A stretch of 64,000 nt of DNA from Pseudoips prasinana. Lineage: Eukaryota > Arthropoda > Insecta > Lepidoptera > Nolidae. Where the stretch lies: contig OX621245.1 of the NCBI GenBank assembly GCA_951640165.1, forward strand, positions 19,708,330 through 19,772,329, given 5' to 3'. Of this stretch, positions 44,956 to 55,420 are shown in pieces; position 1 is the stretch's first letter; each line of letters starts with the position of its first letter. The notes under the pieces are model-generated. The model saw only the letters and a program-made list of their open reading frames with translations, was not told the DNA's origin and did no database searches. Position numbers and translations under genes: made by a program.

Positions 44956-45548
44956 ACTACAATTTGGACTATCGTCTCTGATCTTACCTACTCGTAATAC
45001 AGATTCTGTTAAATTTTTATAATTCTTTTTATCATAAAGACAAATATTCAGATTCATTTCTCTAATGTAGGAAATTAGGAAATTGAATTCTGAATTTCAA
45101 AAGCCATAAGTGTAGCAAGTTCAACTTACAGGCTAGAATTGAAGCCAGATTCTCAATGCTTTTCAAGTCACCAATATATCAAAACTCGGATGTTACATTC
45201 GAAATCGGGTGATATCGGTCGATACTCGAATAGCAAATATTTATTATTTGCAACTCAGTACGAACGTTGCAGATACGCTGATTCTCAATGTGTGTTTACA
45301 TTTCCTATAGGTACTCACTTATATTAGGAGAAGTTATGCCAATATAAGACGCAGATGACATCGAGATTGTGTTATTTTTGGAAATAACATAAATAATGGG
45401 ATATCTTCGACGTATTTCATAATTAGAGAGACGGATAAAGATGGAAAATGTATAATGAAACTGTTGAATAACTAGCTAGCTAGTTCAAGTACATATGTAG
45501 ATAACAGTGAGTAGGTATAGTACAGTACAGTGAGAAGTAATTAACGAC
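44956..45548. other. No gene recognised
   Basis: AT-rich, non-coding. A palindrome, AACTAGCTAGCTAGTT, lies near 45470. Confidence 0.35.
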
Positions 45549-45825
45549 TGCCTCGTTGGTCTAGCGGTAGAATGTTCACCCGCAGAGAACGACGTCCTAG
45601 GATCAAATCGGGGCATCGGGCAATTGTTCAAGCTGCCCATTAGGCCTATGACGTGGCTTAACGACAGTTTCCTTATAGCTACAGCTGAAATCGACAGCTT
45701 CACGTACGCTCCGAAGTACGGAGACTCTCAGATATAAAGCCACTTTGGTGGTCACCCATCTATAGACTGACCGCAAGTCTAATGGCTTAACCTCGGCAAT
45801 CACTTACGTACCAGCTATGCGATAT
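45549..45825 (+). mobile_element. Composite SINE: tRNA-like head and inverted 5S-like module
   Basis: The left end has the tRNA-like head GCCTCGTTGGTCTAGCGGTA, then TTCACCCGCAGAGAAC as in SINE C. The right end at 45748-45815 carries, on the minus strand, the family E 5S-like module ('GCCGAGGTTAAGCC', 'GCGGTCAGTCTATAGATGGG', 'TGACC'). The element thus has two Pol III-type promoter relics facing each other. It could be one family or a fusion of C and E. Confidence 0.6.
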
Positions 45826-46392
45826 AGTCTAATGACAAACTTATCATTTTATAAACCTAGGTAAGTCATAATATCACCCTCCAGATCGTTTAAGATATTC
45901 CTGGGATAACGGTGCTTAGGGGAAAGGATACGAACAGGGTCTATTTGACTGCCGCTACCGTTTAGACGCTTGCGTTATCAAATACTTGATAGTAGGCTAT
46001 TGTAAATCAGTGTGAAGGTATTCATCGCAAGCGCATCACGGAACATCACATAAACCATCGCTATAGCGTTTTGAGTGGATAGAGAACTGGGACTTGCGTA
46101 GGTCAAAAATGGGCCAAATGCACGTCGTGTAAATTTTGACCTTGTTGGCGAGTAATTTTTATAGCGATGTTTCAGGAGGCAGTGAAATTGATCAAGATAG
46201 TATCTGAATTAAATTGACCCTTTAGTACAAGAACAATTCTCATTGGTAACTATTCATTAATTATTAATAATACTGATTCGGTGTGGAGTTAATCCTAATA
46301 CAAACCAATTACAAATAAATTTTCATCAGCAGAACAAACACAGCAAGCTGCATATTTTGTAGATATACAAGTAGCCAGCAATGAAGGTCACC
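45826..46392. other. No gene recognised
   Basis: No recognisable domain or repeat. The sequence ends at the left breakpoint of the inverted duplication (46393). Confidence 0.35.
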
Positions 46393-47108
46393 GGCAATCA
46401 AGCTGGTTCTTGGCTATGTCAGCGAGCTATTTTGACTCCCCGCAATGACCAAGCTGCGGCAATTAATTTCAAAATATTGACTCATGCGTTCGGGAATAGT
46501 ATAGAATATAGGTCAATAAATACAGGTATGGAAGAAGTTGACGCCAAGCACTACCCGGTAGAATTTTTGGATTCCCTCAGCACACCCGGACTTCCAGCCC
46601 ACAAAATAGTTTTAATAATCGGTGTACCAATAATTCTCCTCAGAAATGTATGTCCCCCCAAACTTTGTAACGGCACTCGGCTCAAAGTCACAAATCTGCA
46701 GCAAAACATTATCGAAGCTGAAATATTAACAGGCGGCGCCGGTGATATTGTTTTTATTCCAAGGATACCTATAATTCCTTAAAATTTTCCTTTCTCTTTC
46801 AAACCAGTACAATTCCCAGTCAGTCTCTGTTATGCCATGACGATTAATAAAGCTAGACATGATCCGTTGCGGGGATGGACCGAAGTATTGGATGCTTTTC
46901 CCATGGTCAACTATACGTAGCTCTTTCACGCGTAAACAACCCCAATAACGTTTTTGTGTACGCTCCAGATGGTTCCACAGTTAAAATAAAGAAGCACTAA
47001 ATTAAATTAAAAAAGAAATTGTATCGGTATCCTCCCACAGCGCTTTAGACTAAAAAATACATTGTTAAGTTCCGACATCCACGCGAACGAAGTCGCGGGC
47101 ACAGCTAG
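46393..47108 (+). pseudogene. Helitron helicase C-terminus and 3' terminus (left arm)
   Basis: The plus strand encodes 'GSWLCQRAILTPRNDQAAAI', 'YPVEFLDSLSTPGLPAHKIV', 'CPPKLCNGTRLKVTNLQQNI' and 'IVFIPRIPIIP', the C-terminal part of a PIF1-like Helitron helicase. After a stop at about 46780, motif VI is recognisable as 'SHGQLYVALSRV' near 46900 in another frame. The Helitron 3' end follows: the hairpin CGCGA-ACGAAG-TCGCG (47082-47097), then GGCACAG, CTAG (47105-47108) and a flanking T. Sequence upstream of 46393 is lost at the duplication breakpoint. Confidence 0.85.
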
Positions 47109-47526
47109 TATTATAATATGTTTATTTACTGTTACAATTACTTTATTATCTCATTGAATACTCAGGAAGCTAGAGAACAAAGTTATTGTATTCTTTTTAA
47201 TAAATAAAATAAATAATAAAATACGAAATATATTACAGACCAAAAAACGTTCACTGAACTTCAATTTCTACACTATCAATTTTTTTGGTGTCTGTACAGC
47301 GTCAGATATCTGTAAATGCAAGTGTTCTGGGCCGGACATGTGGGCTGCCATCAATCACTTAGATATTGCGTATGCGTGACAGATCGGACGTACAGTTTCG
47401 GTTTTTAGAATTCCGACCAAACAAAAACTCTGTTAACGCAACCAACTGGCCAACGATTAGATGGAGCGTTATGTATCCATATTAACGTTAGTATTGTATA
47501 AAAATACTCTTATAAGTAATTAATTT

Positions 47527-47815
47527 GACTACCACGTTGGTCTAGCGTTAACGTGTTGATAATGAGGTCTTAGATTAAAATCCCGGGTTGGACTCAAAAC
47601 GTAATGTTGCGATTTTTCTCCTAAGAAAAATTCTGAGTAATTAGCCCGGAGTCTAGAAGTGTTACACCGCGTGTTTCTAAAACCACCAGTCCTGTACCCA
47701 AACGAAATGCATAGAAAGTCCACCTGTTTGTGTGCATATACTTGTACACTATATGGTGCATAATATGTTCGGCGTAGATGGCTAGACCCCAATGAGACTG
47801 TCCGCTAATGCCAAT
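47527..47815 (+). mobile_element. SINE family C within the left arm
   Basis: It has the tRNA-like head ACCACGTTGGTCTAGCGTTA, then 'GATAATGAGGTCTTAG', 'GCCCGGAGTCTAGAAG', 'GAAAGTCCACCTGTTTGTGT' and the 3' end 'GTAGATGGCTAGACCCCAAT'. An identical copy in inverse orientation is at 51217-51505, as expected from the duplication. Confidence 0.65.
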
Positions 47816-48103
47816 TATTTGCAGTAGTAAACTTTCTACCCTTTAAACCAGAGGTGTTCATGTGTAATCCATGAGTTACATGAATACATCACATTAACCA
47901 TTCATATCAATCACTCTAGTTTGGCACTTTACTCGGACCCTCTTTTTCGATAGTCGATGCCGTCCATCCCTACACCCTATTTTCGTTTTAAAAGTACAAT
48001 ACCTAAGTACTGGTTGAAAGGTATTACAGGCACAGTTATGTAATCTGTCTAGGGACCTGCTTAAGATTGAGTATAGTATCACAAATTTAAACCAATTATC
48101 GAA

Positions 48104-48305
48104 CTAGCTGTGCCCCGCGGTTTAAACTGCGTTCTACTTTATAAATAATATATATAATACTTTATAGCTATGAAGTTATTTGGATATATATAAGCTACAT
48201 TACTACAAAGTTTCATCAAGATCCGTTCAGTACTTTTTGCGTTAAAGGGTAACAAGATCCATACATACATACTCAAAAATTTTCGCATTATAATATTTGT
48301 AGGAT
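48104..48305 (-). mobile_element. Non-autonomous Helitron-like repeat, family J
   Basis: The minus strand starts TCCTACAAATATTATAATGC and ends AACCGCGGGGCACAGCTAG at 48104, followed by T. The middle has 'ACTGAACGGATCTTGATGAA'. Confidence 0.65.
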
Positions 48306-49883
48306 GATTTAAAGCAAGCGAAGTTAACATTGCTTTATTGTGTTAAAAAATATTGCATTATTATTCTTATAATCATCGATAGCCGACTGTGAATTTTCTT
48401 TCCAATGTTTTTATAGTATTTATGGACATCAGCATGGTCCTTTCAAACGCATGAATTTTTGTGATATTTCACAGTGCTTCCCAGAAGTAAAATAATTACG
48501 AAGATAGAAGTCGTAGTAATACGACCTACGCTACGTTCTTTTGTGTTCTTTTTCTTTATGTGTGGCTCGATTAGAGGAAATTTCTCCGCCTACCAGTTTC
48601 GTACGGAGTATACTCCAGGTTATACTATTCTCAGGGTATCGCAAGCATCATACTTTATGGTAATCAGTTACGACTAAGTAGTTGGTGTGCTTGTTTGACG
48701 ACTTGGTAGTATAAACTAAAATCGTGACGTTGTAAAATCATTGAAGTCGGAATTCGACGTCAATTACTTATCTTGTTTGATAGATTCGTTTCGAAATGAA
48801 AACATTAAATATCAGAATTTTGTGGCACAACTATTTACACGGAAAACAAACGACGTATTAAGAACATGATTATATAAAAACATATATGGTCCCCATACAT
48901 ATGTGGGAGATTAATTTAATGTTATAAACCTTAAAATGTTCAGTATCTTTTGCCTACTCAATATGTTTCGATATTAAGAATAGTAAACATATTTAGCCTG
49001 AATGGATGAATACAAATACATTATATTATTATACACAAATCAATTAATTATACTAATACTTATTTAGCTTTTTCTTCTGCTATGCATTTAGTTTCCTTTA
49101 AACATTAAATGTAGGTATGTTACGTTATGAATGAACAAGATATTTGTGAAACTAAAGCGCCCGTTAGAACCAGTTTACTATTTAGCCCTCCGAGCGTGCA
49201 ATTGCAATGCGGGCTATTTATTTTAACAAAATACAATCAAACATCCTTGAGACTAACGAAGTTATAAATATTTAAAAATCATATTAGCTACAGAACGGTC
49301 TATACTAACATTTTCATACAAATAGTCCTCTGTTTTAATATACTTATCGTCTCTAGTCTATTGTTAGTTAGTTGTCTGGAACAGATCGCTGACTGCGATA
49401 AGGCCAGCTATTGAAAATGTTTTTATTTTAATTCTTTTCTTATAAATCATATATCTATGATGTGCAATAAAGAGTATTTATCTCATCTTATCATATAGTC
49501 TCTTGTAGTAATGCTATAGTATTTTCTGGCAGTCGTATTGCGAGAATGGGACAGATCGCCACTTTATCCGAGCCAAGAAATTAAACACGTTTTGATATTA
49601 TTTTGAAATATATGTATTTTTATTAAGTTTGCTATCTTGAGTAAATTAATCAACAGCCCGAACCCCTATTTAGGAGTCCTAAAGCATTTTCATGTAGTCG
49701 TTTGATAGAAAGGTATGTAATTAATTTTAGTTAAAAATAGAATCATTGCGTACAAACCTTGTAACTGTCATTAAATGGGAACTTTTTAATAACTCGAACG
49801 ATTTGATTTTATATTCATAAAATAGGCATAATTACTATTTTAATTAAAGGGAAATCAGATATACACGTAATATTTATAAAGTT
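48306..49883. other. No gene recognised
   Basis: AT-rich spacer between the inverted arms. No ORF has a recognisable domain; the 67-codon ORF at 48474-48677 is not supported. Confidence 0.4.
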
Positions 49884-50147
49884 AATAATAATAATATCCT
49901 GGGACATTATTCACACACGGCCATCTGATTCCAAACTAAGCAGAACTTGTACGATGGAAACCAGATAACTGATATACTACATATACTATTTTTTTTTGTA
50001 AATACATACTTATATAGATAATTTACACCCAGACTCAGTACAAACAGACATTTTCATGCACACAAATATCTGTCCCGGGTGGGAATCGAACCCACGACCT
50101 GCGGCGTGAAAGGCAGTGTATCTACCAACCACGCCAACTGGCTCGTC
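49884..50147 (-). mobile_element. tRNA-derived SINE, family A
   Basis: On the minus strand it has the head GTTGGCGTGGTTGGTAGATA, the B-box 'GTGGGTTCGATTCCCACC', 'CAGATATTTGTGTGCATGAA' and the tail GTCCCAGGATATTATTATTA. It is the best-preserved tRNA-like head of the family in this window. Confidence 0.78.
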
Positions 50148-50838
50148 ATAGTTAAAGAAATATATTGAATAGAACACACAATAATTACGATGCATTTTAC
50201 TTTCTACTAATTGCATATTTAACTAAGTGAAGCTATTTCTTTTGGTGACCATACTGTAGAAGTATGAAACATTCTAATAATAAAAAGTAGAAACGATGTA
50301 TCAAACTCGCGGTTTAACCTTCATTTTTTTCCGGTTGAATGCCCGTGCATAAACTAATTCAGACTGTAAACAGTTCACACATGGGCATAAAGCTGTGGTC
50401 ATCCGGGATTGGGGACGACTGCCCTCATCAATCATTCTGATATTGCGTGACGCAACAACTTGGTCCGGCGACATTTCTCTTTACATGTTTATCGGGATTT
50501 TACCCGTTTTGTAGCCCCCATGAAGAATGAACGAGTGTCAAGTACTAATGGGTAGCCCAGTGTTAATTGTCTATTATATTCATATCTGGTTGTAAAAGTT
50601 AATCGGTACTGATGGACCTATCGCTGTGTCAACTTGTACTTTTGTATGTTTTACTACACTATGAACACAATTCAGATAAAATCTTCAGCATGAATAAATA
50701 TTGATTGATTTATTTCTCATTAATATAGTTGTGTAGTTTGCTTATTTTAGATAGAAGTCTTATACAGCTGTTATAGTAAAAATATATATTATCATCATTC
50801 TGTAGTGATAATACAAAAATTTCTGTTAGTCAATTTTC

Positions 50839-50840
<2 letters not shown>
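50148..50840. other. No gene recognised
   Basis: The stretch 50380-50520 (GGGGACGACTGCCCTCATCA) is GC-richer. It shares 'CATCAATCA...GATATTGCGT' with the arm sequence near 47350, so it may be a diverged copy of that repeat. The rest is AT-rich. Confidence 0.4.
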
Positions 50841-50872
<32 letters not shown>

Positions 50873-50907
50873 CCCTAGATATATATATATATATATCTAG
50901 GGACAAT
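50841..50907. repeat. (TA)n tract and 40-bp palindrome at a SINE B tail
   Basis: About 29 bp of (TA)n is followed by a perfect palindrome, 50868-50907, whose arms read ATTGTCCCTAGATATATATA. The right arm is the normal tail of the family B SINE. The left arm is an inverted copy of it. Confidence 0.85.
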
Positions 50908-51119
50908 GTCACACAGATCATCCTAGCCCCAAACTAAGCAAAGCTTGTACCATGGGTACCAGGTGACGATATACATACTTATATAGATTGATAAATACTT
51001 ATATACATAGAAAACATCCATGACTCGGAAACAAATATTCGTGCTCATCACACAATTTTTTGCACTTACCGGGCTTCGAACCCAGGACCACCAGCTTCGT
51101 AGGCAGCAGCACTACCAAC
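50880..51119 (-). mobile_element. tRNA-derived SINE, family B
   Basis: Minus strand. The head is GTTGGTAGTGCTGCTGCC, with the B-box-like 'GGGTTCGAAGCCC', 'CGAGTCATGGATGTTTTCTA' and the tail TGTCCCTAGATATAT. Its tRNA-like end lies only about 8 bp from the inner edge of the right inverted arm. Confidence 0.75.
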
Positions 51120-51126
51120 GGATTGG

Positions 51127-52639
51127 ATGAATGGTTAATGTGATGTATTCATGTAACTCATGGATTACACATGAACACCTCTGGTTTAAAGGGTAGAAAG
51201 TTTACTACTGCAAATAATTGGCATTAGCGGACAGTCTCATTGGGGTCTAGCCATCTACGCCGAACATATTATGCACCATATAGTGTACAAGTATATGCAC
51301 ACAAACAGGTGGACTTTCTATGCATTTCGTTTGGGTACAGGACTGGTGGTTTTAGAAACACGCGGTGTAACACTTCTAGACTCCGGGCTAATTACTCAGA
51401 ATTTTTCTTAGGAGAAAAATCGCAACATTACGTTTTGAGTCCAACCCGGGATTTTAATCTAAGACCTCATTATCAACACGTTAACGCTAGACCAACGTGG
51501 TAGTCAAATTAATTACTTATAAGAGTATTTTTATACAATACTAACGTTAATATGGATACATAACGCTCCATCTAATCGTTGGCCAGTTGGTTGCGTTAAC
51601 AGAGTTTTTGTTTGGTCGGAATTCTAAAAACCGAAACTGTACGTCCGATCTGTCACGCATACGCAATATCTAAGTGATTGATGGCAGCCCACATGTCCGG
51701 CCCAGAACACTTGCATTTACAGATATCTGACGCTGTACAGACACCAAAAAAATTGATAGTGTAGAAATTGAAGTTCAGTGAACGTTTTTTGGTCTGTAAT
51801 ATATTTCGTATTTTATTATTTATTTTATTTATTAAAAAGAATACAATAACTTTGTTCTCTAGCTTCCTGAGTATTCAATGAGATAATAAAGTAATTGTAA
51901 CAGTAAATAAACATATTATAATACTAGCTGTGCCCGCGACTTCGTTCGCGTGGATGTCGGAACTAAACAATGTATTTTTTAGTCTAAAGCGCTGTGGGAG
52001 GATACCGATACAATTTATTTTTTAATTTAATTTAGTGCTTCTTTATTTTAACTGTGGAACCATCTGGAGCGTACACAAAAACGTTATTGGGGTTGTTTAC
52101 GCGTGAAAGAGCTACGTATAGTTGACCATGGGAAAAGCATCCAATACTTCGGTCCATCCCCGCAACGGATAATGTCTAGCTTTATTAATCGTCATGGCAT
52201 AACAGAGACTGACTGGGAATTGTACTGGTTTGAAAGAGAAAGGAAAATTTTAAGGAATTATAGGTATCCTTGGAATAAAAACAATATCACCGGCGCCGCC
52301 TGTTAATATTTCAGCTTCGATAATGTTTTGCTGCAGATTTGTGACTTTGAGCCGAGTGCCGTTACAAAGTTTGGGGGGACATACATTTCTGAGGAGAATT
52401 ATTGGTACACCGATTATTAAAACTATTTTGTGGGCTGGAAGTCCGGGTGTGCTGAGGGAATCCAAAAATTCTACCGGGTAGTGCTTGGCGTCAACTTCTT
52501 CCATACCTGTATTTATTGACCTATATTCTATACTATTCCCGAACGCATGAGTCAATATTTTGAAATTAATTGCCGCAGCTTGGTCATTGCGGGGAGTCAA
52601 AATAGCTCGCTGACATAGCCAAGAACCAGCTTGATTGCC
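51127..52639 (-). repeat. Right arm of the 1,513-bp inverted duplication
   Basis: Reverse complement of 46393-47905 with three visible substitutions. Here the Helitron coding sequence continues past the arm edge to 52640 and beyond in a natural reading frame, so this arm is the more complete one and probably closer to the source. Confidence 0.95.
51217..51505 (-). mobile_element. SINE family C within the right arm
   Basis: Inverse duplicate of 47527-47815. The minus-strand head is at about 51505. Confidence 0.65.
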
Positions 52640-52745
52640 AATGTTTGTGGTATCTCCGTACACAGAAGAAATTAGCTCCAGCTGTGATGTAACGTAAGAG
52701 CAGAGATTACCAATCAATATAACTTTTCCATCTTCTTGTACGGGT
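51924..52745 (-). pseudogene. Helitron helicase C-terminal part and terminus (right arm)
   Basis: The minus-strand frame includes 'LCSYVTSQLELISSVYGD' and 'GSWLCQRAILTPRNDQAAAI', then the same segments as in the left arm ('CPPKLCNGTRLKV', 'IVFIPRIPIIP', and motif VI 'SHGQLYVALSRV' in a shifted frame). It ends with the Helitron 3' hairpin and CTAG at 51924-51927. A stop at about 52746 separates it from the upstream block. The Walker A and B motifs of the helicase are absent, so this is a dead copy. Confidence 0.85.
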
Positions 52746-53240
52746 TATGTGCCATCGCCTATTTTTTTTACAATAAATTGGCAAACTCCTGTGCATTTTC
52801 GCAGCCTCTGACTGATCAGGTTCCCTCCTATACTTATAACTATCTCTTGAATAGCCAATAAGGACCTGTTGTGACAAATTTTACGTACCTTGTCAGGAAT
52901 TTCTCCATCAGTATTTAGTTGTACATGTCTCATAAAATCTTCAGAAAACTTGTCATGGTACTTTTGCCATAACTGGTTAGCACCCGATAACGCACAAAAG
53001 GTCAATAAGATGGCAAACAACTGTCGCAAGCTATGTGGACTATCGCTCACGCATCCTTCCGCTAGAGCGTCATCCCAATGCTGACCTCCATCTAATAAAT
53101 TATGGCATGCTCGGTAAGCGTCCTGGTATGTGGGATGTTCAATATCATCCATTTTACGGAGCTCAGCTAAAGACGTAGGTCCTCGCACTACATGGACCAG
53201 ACTGTGGGATGAACTCACACGTGAGCACGCCACGTGAACC
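52746..53240 (-). pseudogene. Helitron Rep-helicase linker region
   Basis: The minus-strand ORF contains 'HVVRGPTSLAELRKMDD', 'HPTYQDAYRACHNLLDGG' and QHWDDAL, then 'SPHSLRQLFAILLTFCALSG' and 'NQLWQKYHDKFSEDF'. This is the region between the Rep nuclease and the helicase in Helitron proteins. It is preceded in frame by 'VHVACSRVSSSHS', which is helicase motif VI, normally at the very end of the protein. It is followed by 'FIVKKIGDGT', from the distal helicase. The helicase core between these blocks has been deleted. Confidence 0.75.
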
Positions 53241-53525
53241 TGCCCGCCTTCCTTAAGTTAATTTCAGCTAACTTGAGAGTTGGACTTTGCGATTTGTTGA
53301 TGGTTATCGCGATTCACACTTTTATAGGGAACTACAGTATTTTAAACTGAAAAGGGAGATCATTTGGCACTAACGGAATACGTGACACGAACACTGTTTC
53401 TCCCTGGGCGGATCCAGGCATAATAGTAGCCTCTATAACACGATGCAAAGCTTTGACTTGAAGCCTAGTGCCGTTGCAAAGTTTAGGTGGCTTCATATCC
53501 TCAGAACCATTATAGGTATACCCAC
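53228..53525 (-). pseudogene. Second Helitron helicase C-terminal fragment
   Basis: The minus strand gives 'GIPIMVLR', then in another frame 'KPPKLCNGTRLQVKALHRVI' and 'EATIMPGSAQGETVF', 'VSRIPLVPNDLPFQFK'. Near the end 'TINKSQSPTLKLAEINLRK' and 'VHVACSRVSSS' appear. This is a second, diverged version of the region also present at 52040-52440, so two Helitron-derived segments lie head to tail on the same strand. Confidence 0.75.
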
Positions 53526-53583
53526 ACGCAACTTACATAGGGGATGTATGTTGCGTGTGGGTATACCTATAATGGTTCTGAGG
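53499..53583. repeat. 40-bp fold-back, 5-nt loop, at the Helitron fragment edge
   Basis: Arms 53499-53538 and 53544-53583 match at 39 of 40 positions, loop AGGGG. The left arm is Helitron coding sequence (complement of 'GIPIMVLR'). The right arm is its inverted copy, after which unrelated repeat sequence begins. Confidence 0.9.
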
Positions 53584-53605
53584 AATTCGAAATATTATTT
53601 GGAAT

Positions 53606-53930
53606 ATTATACGCCCTTAGGGGTGGAAATTTCTAAAATCCTGAAATACATATTTTTATTTTTAACGGAAAGGCCATACCAATTTTCATGCTTTTCACTT
53701 CTTTTTTAGTATAAGTTTCAATGCCTAAAGGCATTTCGGATTTTCATACAATCTTTCATTCTCTATTTTACCCCCTTAGGGTTAGTATTTCCAAAAACCC
53801 TTCCTTAGTGAATGCATACATCATAAAAGTACCTACCGGCAAAATTTCAAGTCTCTAACCCCAGCCGTTCAGGCTGTGCGTTGATATGTCAGTCAGTCAG
53901 TTTCCTCTTTTACATAGGTAGGTATATAGA
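53606..53930 (+). repeat. Lepidopteran interspersed repeat, two related segments
   Basis: 'CGCCCTTAGGGGTGGAAATT' at about 53610 and 'CCCCCTTAGGGTTAGTATTT' at about 53770 are related. They are followed by 'CATCATAAAAGTACCTACCG' and 'AGTCAGTCAGTTTCC'. I recognise this as a common lepidopteran repeat 3' end, class uncertain. Confidence 0.5.
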
Positions 53931-54075
53931 TTTGTGCTGAGAAAATTATGAGAGACAGGGTTAATTTACTACATTCAAATACATTCAATCGGACAGGCTC
54001 AATAAAATTCGAATAGTCTGTACATTCGCGTTACAAACGAATCGACAGCACAAACTTTCGATCGACTGACATTAT

Positions 54076-54546
54076 AATTTAAAATTAAATTATAACAAAT
54101 CCAACCTTGTACATAATTCAATTTGCCCAAAGAAAACAGAATATTTTAATAACCAATTTTGGACAACGACATACTTCTAGCCAACCAAGACCTTATTTCG
54201 AAACAATTCGGAACATTCATTTCCTAATATTAACACCGCGAGTCAAAAGCAATGCACAACGACATCTATCGAAACAAAATTCAACTATCAAGCACATCGA
54301 TATCTATCGAAATAAAAATCAACTATCAATAATTTAAAATTAAATTATAATAAATCCAACCTTCTACATAATTCAATTTGCCCAAAGAAAACAGATTTTT
54401 TTAATAACCAATTTTGGACAACGACATACTTCTAGGCAACCAAGACCTTATTTCGAAAGTACATTCAAAACCCTACGTAATCATGCAATCAGCGAGTCAA
54501 AAGAAATGCACAACGACATCTATCGAAATAAAAATCAACTATCAAC
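54076..54546 (+). repeat. Tandem duplication, period 255 bp
   Basis: AATTTAAAATTAAATTATAA begins at both 54076 and 54331. Both copies contain 'CATAATTCAATTTGCCCAAA', 'TTTTGGACAACGACATACTT' and 'ATGCACAACGACATCTATCG'. The second copy is shorter, differs in the middle (CCTACGTAATCATGCAATCA) and lacks one 'CATCGATATCTATCG' subunit. Confidence 0.85.
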
Positions 54547-55191
54547 CTAGTTCATTCAGAAAAGAGATATCATAAGAAAAGAGATATCATAATATGCACA
54601 ATGACATCTATCGGACAGTTAGGTAGCTCAACTATAAACATTAGTTCATCTTGAAGTAATGAAATGTGTGTTATTTTTCTCCATGATTACTTTAAAATCT
54701 AATATCTTTTGATAGACTGAACCGATTGCAATAAAACAAAAACTAAATGTTACCTCAAGTTACGCTCAATCGTTGTGTATAAAAGTTATCTACATTGCTT
54801 TAGTATATTTTACGTGATACCCGAACATATAAACAGACAAACAGACACACAGACAAACAGACAAAAATTCTAAAAAGGCTGGAAATGGGTTCTATTGGTT
54901 GTTCTTTAATACCCTGGCAATTTTTTTTGGATTTTCTTTTGATGTACAAAAATTATTTTTCTACAGATTTATTATATGTATAGATAAGTAGAATTACCTT
55001 AGAAACTTGAATAGTATGTTTTAAAAACATAAGGTTCAAGTGTAGACAAGATTTAAGAAAAAATATTAATAAGTACGGTGTTAAAAAAACCAGTGAAGAG
55101 TGGCTCCACTGGTTTTTAGCACCTAATTTTAATATGATATATTTTGAGAAAAATAATAAAATACGTGTTTTAGTTTGGTTTTAGTTGTATA
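54547..55191. repeat. Repeat-derived sequence with CAGA microsatellite
   Basis: 'TTTTGATAGACTGAACCGAT' at 54709 and ACAGACAAACAGACA at about 54831-54865 mark a family J-like repeat. The rest is AT-rich. There is no gene. Confidence 0.4.
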
Positions 55192-55420
55192 CTAGCTGTA
55201 CCCCGCGTTAAATTTTATAAATTTAGCTACGAGGGAGGAGGTGTGATAATTTTATAAATTATCACAGCTCCTCCCTCGTAGGCGATAGCGTGATAATATG
55301 TAGCCCATATATTGACCCGACCTCTTAATATTCATGCAGAATATGAAGCAAATCCATGCAGTACTTTTTGAGTTTAGCCCGGACGTACATACAGACAAAC
55401 AGACAAAAATTCTAACAACT
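55192..55420 (-). mobile_element. Family J Helitron-like repeat carrying a fold-back
   Basis: The minus strand ends with AACGCGGGGTACAGCTAG at 55192-55195, followed by T. The outer part has ACAGACAAACAGAC and 'ATGCAGTACTTTTTGAGTTT'. It is interrupted by the fold-back at 55227-55281. Confidence 0.55.
55227..55281. repeat. 26-bp fold-back, 3-nt loop
   Basis: Arms 55227-55252 and 55256-55281 (CTACGAGGGAGGAG and its complement, plus the AT part) match at 25 of 26 positions, loop of three bases. It lies inside a family J copy. Confidence 0.88.

Larger units (their letters stand above)
46393..47905 (+). repeat. Left arm of a 1,513-bp inverted duplication
   Basis: This segment is the reverse complement of 51127-52639. 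It is collinear without indels, and I see three substitutions (46861/52171, 47015/52017, 47067/51965), about 99.8% identity. It contains a Helitron 3' end, AT-rich sequence and a SINE C copy. The central spacer is 3,221 bp. Outside the arms the sequences are unrelated. Confidence 0.95.

Noticed and set aside
45900..46200. Possible exon with GATAACGGTGCTTAGGGGAA
   Set aside because: No open frame longer than a few dozen codons and no splice sites in register.
46726..46929. 67-codon ORF, duplicated at 52103-52306
   Set aside because: It is antisense to the Helitron helicase C-terminus.
47529..47792. 87-codon ORF, identical to 51240-51503
   Set aside because: Perfect protein identity looked like a conserved gene, but it is a SINE C copy read backwards and the identity comes from the inverted duplication.
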